NCBI GenBank assembly: GCA_964496975.1 | Contig: CAZCBN010000155.1 | Coordinates: 1-6,489, forward strand | Length of the DNA: 6,489 nt | Direction: 5' to 3' | DNA from: CAZCBN01 sp964496975 | GTDB lineage: Bacteria; Planctomycetota; Phycisphaerae; Phycisphaerales; UBA1924 | Shown: positions 1 to 5,272 of the stretch, one piece after another | Layout of the letters: every line of letters begins with the position of its first letter | Position numbering within the stretch: the stretch's first letter is position 1 | The notes under the pieces: model-generated | What the model saw: only the letters and a program-made list of their open reading frames with translations | What the model was told of the DNA's origin: nothing | The model's database searches: none | Program-made: the position numbers and the translations under genes

Positions 1-297
1 ATGACCGAGCCCAAGTGGGTGATCAGCATGGGCGCGTGCGCGAGCACGGGGGGCGTGTTCGACACGTACGCGACGGTGCAGGGGTGCGACCAGTTCATCC
101 CGGTGGACGTGTACGTGCCCGGGTGCCCGCCGCGGCCCGAGATGCTGATCGAGGGCGTGATGGCGATCCAGCGCATCATCGACCAGGACGGCATCCCGCC
201 CAAGGGGCCGGACGGCAAGCGGGTGCCGCTGGGCATCGCGGTGCAGCCGACGTTCCGGCCGAGCGCGCAGCCGGTGGGGCTGACGGTCGGGACCTGA
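1..297 (+). CDS. nuoB: NADH-quinone oxidoreductase subunit B (NuoB), 3' part only
   Basis: This is the C-terminal 98 residues of the complex I (NDH-1) subunit that carries iron-sulfur cluster N2, the last electron carrier before quinone, in the peripheral arm at the cytoplasmic face of the membrane. Seen directly: the family signature EPKWVISMGACAS followed by VDVYVPGCPPRPEMLIEGV. Cys13 and Cys42 of this fragment correspond to the third and fourth N2 ligands; the adjacent Cys-Cys pair that supplies the other two lies upstream of the window. The ATG at position 1 is therefore an internal methionine, not the start. The tail after the core (VPLGIAVQPTFRPSAQPVGL) is family-variable. It ends in TGA at 295-297. 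The next gene is not nuoC, the usual neighbour, but a protease 305 bases away, so this is the last gene of its unit here. Identity is very secure. Confidence 0.96.
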   Translation: MTEPKWVISMGACASTGGVFDTYATVQGCDQFIPVDVYVPGCPPRPEMLIEGVMAIQRIIDQDGIPPKGPDGKRVPLGIAVQPTFRPSAQPVGLTVGT

Positions 298-334
298 GGC
301 GGTTTCGGTCGGGGGTGGCCCGGCGAGGCCCTGT

Positions 335-350
335 CGGCCCGGTGGGGCCG
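335..350 (+). terminator. Weak hairpin after nuoB
   Basis: CGGCCC at 335-340 pairs with GGGCCG at 345-350 around a GGTG loop, 37 bases after the nuoB stop. There is no T-run after it, so if it helps end transcription it is not a classical intrinsic terminator. In DNA this GC-rich, such a stem can arise by chance. Confidence 0.25.
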
Positions 351-453
351 GACGGGACTGGGTCGCGCTGGCCGGGCGGGTGAGTTTCTCTGAAACCGAG
401 GGTGGTGTGGGCCCAGCGACCGGGCGGCCTGTGTGTGCGCGGTCACTGCGCTG

Positions 454-467
454 CCTTCCCGGGAAGG
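454..467. promoter_or_regulatory. Perfect 14-bp palindrome, possible operator
   Basis: CCTTCCCGGGAAGG is its own reverse complement. It lies 15 bases upstream of a -10-like box (483-488), where a dimeric repressor or activator could act on a protease promoter. No regulator family is recognised from the half-site. The inner CCCGGG is cheap in this base composition, but the AA/TT flanks make the full match less trivial. Confidence 0.3.
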
Positions 468-482
468 GGCGACGGGCGGGGG

Positions 483-488
483 TATGCT
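483..488 (+). promoter_or_regulatory. -10-like box TATGCT, candidate protease promoter
   Basis: TATGCT matches the TATAAT consensus at four of six positions and is one of few AT-containing words in this gap. No good -35 (TTGACA-like) hexamer lies 16-18 bases upstream, so the call rests on the -10 alone. Transcription from here would give a leader of about 105-110 bases before the protease start. Confidence 0.25.
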
Positions 489-586
489 GCGCGTCCTGTG
501 GCCCTCGTCGGCTCGGCGAGGCGGCCGGGCGGGTCGCGGTGCGGGGTCATGTGGCCTCGATCGGCGGTCGGCGTTGAGACTTCGAG

Positions 587-592
587 AAGGAG
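587..592 (+). promoter_or_regulatory. Shine-Dalgarno AAGGAG for the protease gene
   Basis: AAGGAG sits 10 bases before ATG 603, 7 before the in-frame GTG at 600 and 4 before the GTG at 597. It fixes the start to this cluster of adjacent start codons and argues against the far upstream GTG at 402. Spacing alone slightly favours GTG 600; ATG 603 is chosen by codon preference. The difference is one residue. Confidence 0.75.
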
Positions 593-602
593 CCGGGTGG
601 TG

Positions 603-3600
603 ATGAACGGTCAATCGCGGGATCGTGGCGGTGTGTCGCGGCGCGGCGGTGTGAAGCGCGGGCCGGGCGCGGGGGTGGGGGCGCGGCTGGGTGCCGGGCT
701 GCTCGCGTTCGCGGCGTCCGCGGGGCAGGCGGAGACGTCGCCGCACGCGGGGATGCTGCGGTTCCCGGACGTGAGCGCGAGCCAGATCGTGTTCGTGTAC
801 GCGAACGACCTGTGGCTGGTGCCGCGCGAAGGTGGCACGGCGTTGCCCCTGGCGAGCCCGCCGGGGACGGAGATGTTCCCGAAGTTCAGCCCGGACGGCG
901 CGTCGGTGGTTTTTCAGGGGAACTACGAGGGGAACCGCGATCTGTACGTGATGCCCGTGGCCGGCGGTGTCGCGGAGCGCATCACGCACCACCCGTCGGT
1001 GGAGATGCCGACGGACTGGCACGCGGAGCGGGGGATCGTGTTCTTCATGAGCGGGCTGGGCGGGCTCGCGCGGCAGCAGCAGATCTTCACGGTGTCGCCG
1101 TCGGGCGGGCTGCCGGAGATGCTGCCGATCCCGTACGGGGCCAACGGCGTGTTTGACGCGGCGGGGGAGTGGGCGGCGTACACGCCCAACTGGCGGGACT
1201 TCCGCACGTGGAAGAGGTACCGCGGCGGGCTGGCGAGCGACGTGTGGCTCTTCAACACCAAGACGCTGGCGAGCAAGCAGATCACGGACTTTGACGGCAC
1301 GGACACGCTGCCCATGTGGCACGGGGACAGCGTGTACTTCCTGTCGGACCGGGACGACGCGCACCGGCTGAACATCTGGGCGTACAACGTCAAGAGCGGG
1401 AAGACGGAGCAGGTGACGTCGTTCAAGGAGTACGACGTGAAGTTCCCCTCGATCGGCCCCGGGCCGGCGGGGATGGGGGAGATCGTCTTCCAGAACGGGC
1501 CGGAGCTCTACCTGCTGGACCTGGAGACGCGGCTGCCGACGCCGGTGCGGGTGACGATCCCCGGCGCGAGGCCGACGATCCGCCCGCGGGAGGTGGACGC
1601 GTCGGAGCAGGTGATGTCGGCGGCGGTGAGCGCGACCGGCAAACGCGTGGTGGTGGAGGCGCGGGGCGATGTGTGGACGGTGCCGGCGGAGAACGGCTCG
1701 CCCCGGCAGATCACGGACACGAGCGGGGCGGCGGAGCGGACGCCCGCGTGGAGCCCCGACGGCCGGTGGATCGCGTACATCTCCGACGCGTCGGGGGAGT
1801 ACGAGCTGTGGGTGACGCAGTCGGACGGGAAGGGCGAGCCGCGGCAGGTGACGAAGGGGCACAAGACCTACTTCCACGAGATCAACTGGGCGCCCGACAG
1901 CGAGAAGCTGCTGCTGTCTGACAAGGCGGGGCGGCTGCTGCTGGTGGCGCTCGAGTCGGGCGAGGTGAAGGAGCTGGACCGCGACCCGTGGGCGAACGAG
2001 CCGCTGACGGCGAGCTGGTCGCACGACTCGGCGTGGGTGACGTACTCGCGCGGGACGGAGGAATCGCAGATCGGGTCGGTGTGGCTCTGCAACGTGGAGA
2101 GCGGCGAGACGCACAAGGTGACGAGCGGCTTCTTCGCCGACACGGAGCCGGTGTTCAGCCCGACGGGCGAGTACCTGTTCTACGCGTCGGCCCGCGACTT
2201 CACGAGCCCGACGTACGAGGACGTGGGGAGCACGTTCGCGTACGCGGACACGAGCAAGCTGATCGCGGTGCCGCTGAACGAGGAGGTGGAGAACAAGACG
2301 CTGCTGAAGGAAGACCACGAGGAGTGGGAGGAGGACGAGGAGGACGAGTCGGACGAAGAGGGTGACGAGGACGAGGATGGTGACGAGGACGAGGGCGACG
2401 CCGACGACGACGACGCGGATGACAGCGACGACGCCGACGATGACGCCGAGGAGGCCGAGGGCGACGACGACGCGGCCGGGGCGGACGACGCCGACGGCGG
2501 CGACGAGGTGCCGGCGGAGCTGAAGCCGATCGTCGGCACGTGGACCGGCACGGCCGGGGGCCTGAAGGCGCTGGGTCTGCCCGAGGACGAGATCGAGTTC
2601 ACGATGTTCATCGCGGCGCTGAAGGACGGCACGCTGGTGGGCGCGAGCGAGGGGCAGGGCGAGACGAACGACTACGACTACGTGCGGTTCGACGCGGCGA
2701 AGGGCACGTTCGAGGCCGGCCGCAACCAGGGGCCGATCGAGAGCTCGATCAAGGCGACGCTGACCGGCACGAAGCTGGCCGGCACGTGGAGCGTGAAGGG
2801 CGCGGTGGAGGGCTCGGGGCCTTGGCAGGCCGAGCGGAGCAGCGAGGAGGTCGACACCGACCGGATCGACGGGTACGGCGACGGCGAGTCCAAGGGCGGC
2901 AAGGACAAGCCGGTGAAGATCGACCTCGACGGCTTCGAGGCGCGGGGCGTGGAGCTGCCCGTGGCGTCGGGCCGCTTCGCGGGCCTTGCGGCGAACGACG
3001 CGGGGCAGTTGGTGTACAACCGCATCGCGCGCAGCGGGCCGCCGTCGGTGCGGCTCTTTGACGTCACCGACGAGGACGGCGAGGAGAAGACGGTGCTCAG
3101 CGGCGGCGTGATGGTCGCGATGAGCGGCGACTGGAAGAAGATCCTCGTGCAGCAGGGGGAGAACTGGGGCGTGGTCGACGCCAAGCCGGGCCAGAGCGTG
3201 AGCAAGCCCGTCGCGGCGGACGACCTGATGAAGCGCGTGAACCCGCGCGAGGAGTGGGAGCAGATCTTCACCGACGCGTGGCGGCGGCACCGCGACTTCT
3301 TCTATGTCGAGAACATGCACGGCGTGGACTGGGACGCGGTGTACGCGCAGTACCGGCCCATGCTGGAGGACGCCGCGAGCCGCGAGGACGTGGGCTTCAT
3401 CATCGGCGAGATGATCAGCGAGCTGAACGTGGGCCACGCGTACTACTCGGGCGGCGACGTGGAGGACGAGCCCCGCCGGCCCGTGGGCATGCTGGGCGTG
3501 GACTTTGAGCTCGCCGAGGAGAAGTCGGACGACGGGCAGACGCTGCGCGGCTACCGCATCAAGCGGCTGCACCGCGGCGCCGCGTGGGACAGCGACGCGC

Positions 3601-4505
3601 GGAACCCGCTCGAGCAGCACGGGATGGACGTGAAGGAGGGGACGTACATCACCGCCGTGAACGGCCGGCCCGTGCGCACCGACGCCGACCCCTGGGCCGC
3701 GTTTGTCGGCACGGCGGGCAAGCCGACGGCGATCACCTTCGCCGACACGCTCGTCGGCGACGACGAGGCGCGGAACGAGCGCACGCACGTCGTTGAGCCG
3801 ATGGGGGGCGAGGGCGAGCTGCGCTTCCGCTCGTGGATCGAGGACAACCGCAGGTACGTGGAGGAGGCCAGCAGCGGCAAGGTCGGGTACATCTACGTGC
3901 CCAACACGGGCGTCGACGGGCAGAACGAGCTGTTCCGCCAGTTCTACGGCCAGGCGAGCAAGCAGGCCCTGCTGATCGACGAGCGGTGGAACGGCGGCGG
4001 GCAGATCCCCAACCGCTTCATCGAGCTGCTGAACCGCCCGCGGACCAACTACTGGGCCCGTCGCGACGGCAAGGACTGGCCCTGGCCCTACGACAGCCAC
4101 CAGGGCCCCAAGGCCATGCTCGTGAACGGCGCGGCCGGCTCGGGCGGCGACATGTTCCCCTGGCTCTTCAAGCACCACGGGCTGGGCAAGGTGTTCGGCA
4201 CGCGCACGTGGGGCGGGCTCGTGGGCATCTCGGGCGTGCCGGCGCTCATCGACGGGGCGTCCACCTCGGTGCCGAACTTCGGCTTCTACGAGCTGGACGG
4301 CACGTGGGGCATCGAGGGCCACGGCGTGGACCCCGACGTCGAGGTCATCGACGACCCGACGCGCCTCGCCCGCGGCGAGCGGCCGCAGATCGACGCCGCC
4401 GTGCGCCACCTGTTGGACGCGGTCGAGTCGAGCGGCTACAAGCCGCCGCGCAAGCCCGCCGCGCCCAACCGCCGCGGCATGGGCATCTCGCGCGACGATC
4501 GCTGA
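603..4505 (+). CDS. Exported tricorn-like peptidase, S41 family, with acidic linker and inserted domain
   Basis: A 1300-residue homologue of tricorn protease, a serine peptidase that trims peptides from larger proteases. Residues 1-43 form a signal peptide (basic start, hydrophobic LGAGLLAFAAS, likely cleavage after GQA), placing it in the periplasm or outside, unlike cytosolic archaeal tricorn. Residues about 48-330 and 340-565 are beta-propeller repeats with SPDG and W-SPDGRW blade motifs. Residues 570-635 are an acidic linker and about 639-748 an extra domain. From about 765 (KPVKIDLDGFEARGVELPV) the standard half resumes: C1 helical core (EQIFTDAWRRHRDFFYVENMHGVDW), PDZ about 961-1060, and C2. 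By family alignment the catalytic residues are His945 (GHAY), Ser1180 (AAGSGGDMFPW) and Glu1238 (GIEGHGVDPD). The residue before the His is Gly where archaeal tricorn has Ser745, and the one after the nucleophile is Gly rather than Asp. The gene is intact and monocistronic by appearance. The family is secure; the substrate is unknown. Confidence 0.93.
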   Translation: MNGQSRDRGGVSRRGGVKRGPGAGVGARLGAGLLAFAASAGQAETSPHAGMLRFPDVSASQIVFVYANDLWLVPREGGTALPLASPPGTEMFPKFSPDGASVVFQGNYEGNRDLYVMPVAGGVAERITHHPSVEMPTDWHAERGIVFFMSGLGGLARQQQIFTVSPSGGLPEMLPIPYGANGVFDAAGEWAAYTPNWRDFRTWKRYRGGLASDVWLFNTKTLASKQITDFDGTDTLPMWHGDSVYFLSDRDDAHRLNIWAYNVKSGKTEQVTSFKEYDVKFPSIGPGPAGMGEIVFQNGPELYLLDLETRLPTPVRVTIPGARPTIRPREVDASEQVMSAAVSATGKRVVVEARGDVWTVPAENGSPRQITDTSGAAERTPAWSPDGRWIAYISDASGEYELWVTQSDGKGEPRQVTKGHKTYFHEINWAPDSEKLLLSDKAGRLLLVALESGEVKELDRDPWANEPLTASWSHDSAWVTYSRGTEESQIGSVWLCNVESGETHKVTSGFFADTEPVFSPTGEYLFYASARDFTSPTYEDVGSTFAYADTSKLIAVPLNEEVENKTLLKEDHEEWEEDEEDESDEEGDEDEDGDEDEGDADDDDADDSDDADDDAEEAEGDDDAAGADDADGGDEVPAELKPIVGTWTGTAGGLKALGLPEDEIEFTMFIAALKDGTLVGASEGQGETNDYDYVRFDAAKGTFEAGRNQGPIESSIKATLTGTKLAGTWSVKGAVEGSGPWQAERSSEEVDTDRIDGYGDGESKGGKDKPVKIDLDGFEARGVELPVASGRFAGLAANDAGQLVYNRIARSGPPSVRLFDVTDEDGEEKTVLSGGVMVAMSGDWKKILVQQGENWGVVDAKPGQSVSKPVAADDLMKRVNPREEWEQIFTDAWRRHRDFFYVENMHGVDWDAVYAQYRPMLEDAASREDVGFIIGEMISELNVGHAYYSGGDVEDEPRRPVGMLGVDFELAEEKSDDGQTLRGYRIKRLHRGAAWDSDARNPLEQHGMDVKEGTYITAVNGRPVRTDADPWAAFVGTAGKPTAITFADTLVGDDEARNERTHVVEPMGGEGELRFRSWIEDNRRYVEEASSGKVGYIYVPNTGVDGQNELFRQFYGQASKQALLIDERWNGGGQIPNRFIELLNRPRTNYWARRDGKDWPWPYDSHQGPKAMLVNGAAGSGGDMFPWLFKHHGLGKVFGTRTWGGLVGISGVPALIDGASTSVPNFGFYELDGTWGIEGHGVDPDVEVIDDPTRLARGERPQIDAAVRHLLDAVESSGYKPPRKPAAPNRRGMGISRDDR
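2310..2507 (+). repeat. Acidic low-complexity segment (Asp/Glu linker) within the protease gene
   Basis: Residues 570-635 of the protease contain 46 Asp or Glu among 66 residues, the rest being mainly Ala, Gly and Ser. It changes from Glu-rich at the start to Asp/Ala-rich at the end. The DNA is a run of GAC/GAG words and includes a 16-base direct repeat (GGTGACGAGGACGAGG at 2361-2376 and 2379-2394, an 18-base period), a sign that it grows by slippage. It is probably disordered and separates the second propeller from the inserted domain. Metal (calcium) binding is possible but no EF-hand loop is present. Confidence 0.85.
2517..2850 (+). other. Inserted probable beta-barrel domain within the protease
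   Basis: Residues about 639-749 do not belong to the usual tricorn layout. The segment opens with PIVGTWTGTAGGL, runs through alternating strands (EIEFTMFIAALKDGTLVGAS, YVRFDAAKGTFEAG, SSIKATLTGTKLAGTWSV) and closes with GPWQAER. The repeated GTW/LxGTW pattern resembles small lipocalin-like or repeat beta domains found in secreted bacterial proteins, often following a metallohydrolase or peptidase. The fold assignment is from pattern only, without a database match. It may bind substrate or surface. Confidence 0.55.
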
Positions 4506-4513
4506 CACACACC

Positions 4514-4545
4514 GCGGGGCGCGGCGCGAGAGCCCGCGCCCCCGC
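4514..4545 (+). terminator. Strong GC hairpin after the protease gene
   Basis: GCGGGGCGCGG at 4514-4524 pairs with CCGCGCCCCCGC at 4534-4545, an 11-bp stem with one bulged C and a nine-base loop, starting 8 bases past the protease stop. What follows is TTGTCGG, not a T-run, so it may act as an unusual terminator or simply protect the 3' end. Confidence 0.5.
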
Positions 4546-4629
4546 TTGTCGGAAGGACCCGGGTCCGGGCCGCACGGGAGGCCGCCGCGCAGCGGCCGGG
4601 CCGCTCGACCGGCGCACGCCCCGGACCGA

Positions 4630-4635
4630 TACGAT
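4630..4635 (+). promoter_or_regulatory. -10 box TACGAT placed for leaderless transcription of the sigma gene
   Basis: TACGAT fits the TANNNT -10 pattern and ends 7 bases before ATG 4643, the spacing expected when the transcript begins at the start codon itself. It overlaps the other candidate start (ATG 4634), which would then be upstream of the transcript. There is no Shine-Dalgarno, which agrees with a leaderless message. The -35 is poor (TCGACC at 4605-4610 at best, 19 bases away). Confidence 0.4.
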
Positions 4636-4642
4636 GGCCCGT

Positions 4643-5272
4643 ATGGCCTCACCGCACGACGACCTCACGCTGCTGCTGAACCGCGCCCAGGCCGGCGACG
4701 AGGAGGCCGCGCGGCTGGCGTGGACGCGCATCTACGGCGAGGTGCGCGTGATGGCCGCCTCGATGGCCGCACGCGAGAGCCAGCACACCGAGCCGACGAC
4801 GATCGTGCAGGAGGCGTTCCTCCGCCTCGCGGGCAACGAGAAGTGGGACAACCGCCGGCACTTCTTCGGCGCGATGCGGCTCGCGATGCAGCGCTTCCTG
4901 GTGGACCGGAGCCGGCGCCGCAAGGCGAGGCCCGACATGGGCTCGCGGCACCGCGTGAAGCTCGACCTGGTGGAGGGCGAGCTCGCGGACCTGGAAGTCG
5001 CGGCGAGCGACGAGGGGATCGAGCTGCTCCGCGCCCTTGAGGAGCTGGAGCACGAGGACGCCGACGCGGCCGAGGTGGTGCGGCTGCGGTACATCGAGCA
5101 GCGCACGATCGAGGACACGGCCTCGATGCTGGGCGTCTCCACCGGCACGGTGAAGAACCGCTGGCGGGCCGCGCGGTCGTGGCTGCGCGAGCGCCTCGCC
5201 GAACGGGAGCCGGGGCAGGAGGCGGGACACGAGCCCGGGCCCGGGCCCGGGCCGACGGACCGGCCCGCATGA
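4643..5272 (+). CDS. RNA polymerase sigma factor, planctomycete-type sigma-70 ECF family
   Basis: A 209-residue ECF sigma factor that would redirect RNA polymerase to a set of target promoters. Residues about 5-100 form sigma region 2 (LTLLLNRAQAGDEEAARLAW; EPTTIVQEAFLRLAG; HFFGAMRLAMQRFLVDRSRRRKA), with the wording of the Sigma70_ECF / TIGR02999 group expanded in planctomycetes. Residues about 124-185 are region 4, with the -35-binding helix-turn-helix at TIEDTASMLGVSTGTVKNRWRA-type positions 155-176. The last 24 residues are a Pro/Gly/Glu tail encoded by a GGGCCC repeat. No anti-sigma gene lies beside it; a protein kinase overlaps its stop by four bases instead, so control by phosphorylation is likely. 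ATG 4643 is chosen for its fit to a leaderless promoter; ATG 4634 adds three residues (Met-Ala-Arg) and cannot be excluded. The reading frame is open far upstream, inside the protease gene, but that part is antiphase shadow. Confidence 0.93.
   Translation: MASPHDDLTLLLNRAQAGDEEAARLAWTRIYGEVRVMAASMAARESQHTEPTTIVQEAFLRLAGNEKWDNRRHFFGAMRLAMQRFLVDRSRRRKARPDMGSRHRVKLDLVEGELADLEVAASDEGIELLRALEELEHEDADAAEVVRLRYIEQRTIEDTASMLGVSTGTVKNRWRAARSWLRERLAEREPGQEAGHEPGPGPGPTDRPA
5233..5252. repeat. GGGCCC tandem repeat forming a 20-bp palindrome
   Basis: Alternating CCC and GGG triplets make a perfectly self-complementary 20-base stretch at the 3' end of the sigma gene, encoding a Pro-Gly-Pro-Gly tail. It ends 16 bases before the kinase ATG, so a hairpin in the message would sit just upstream of the kinase start region. 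Confidence 0.7.

Larger units (their letters stand above)
298..602. other. Intergenic region between nuoB and the tricorn-like protease gene
   Basis: A 305-base stretch with no convincing gene. The reading frame of the downstream protease is open back to a GTG at 402, but that extension (Arg, Gly and Pro rich, without a ribosome-binding site) would sit in front of a clear signal peptide and is best read as untranslated. Contents: a short GC hairpin after nuoB, a small GTTTC/GAAAC hairpin at 384-396 whose right arm can also pair with CGGTTTC at 300-306, a perfect 14-bp palindrome at 454-467, a -10-like TATGCT at 483-488, and a good Shine-Dalgarno at 587-592. No tRNA or known RNA family was recognised. 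Confidence 0.6.
4506..4642. other. Intergenic region between protease and sigma factor genes
   Basis: About 130 bases, very GC-rich, without a gene of its own. It holds a terminator-like hairpin at 4514-4545, a perfect 12-bp palindrome GGACCCGGGTCC at 4555-4566, a second stem (GGCCGC 4580-4585 with GCGGCC 4592-4597, six-base loop), and a -10-like box right at the next start. No Shine-Dalgarno precedes either candidate ATG. Confidence 0.6.

Noticed and set aside
384..396. GTTTC-TCT-GAAAC hairpin considered as a terminator or attenuator
   Set aside because: The stem is only five pairs, there is no T-run, and the alternative pairing with 300-306 is seven bases over a long loop; both may be chance.
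402..602. N-terminal extension of the protease from GTG 402
   Set aside because: It lacks a ribosome-binding site, is compositionally odd (Arg, Gly, Pro, Cys), and would bury a clear signal peptide; the AAGGAG at 587-592 supports a start at 597-603.
923..1426. Minus-strand open frame with several Cys residues
   Set aside because: It is antisense to the first beta-propeller of the protease and shows no family signature or ribosome-binding site.
2310..2507. Acidic repeat considered as a CRISPR-like or minisatellite array
   Set aside because: There is only one good direct repeat pair, no spacers, and the frame stays open and continuous with the protease.
2180..2632. Serine-rich open frame on the minus strand
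   Set aside because: The poly-Ser is simply the reverse reading of the GAC/GAG run that encodes the acidic linker.
3833..4633. Upstream part of the long frame that contains the sigma factor
   Set aside because: It overlaps the C-terminal catalytic part of the protease in another frame and is Arg-rich shadow sequence; sigma homology begins only after the ATGs at 4634 and 4643.
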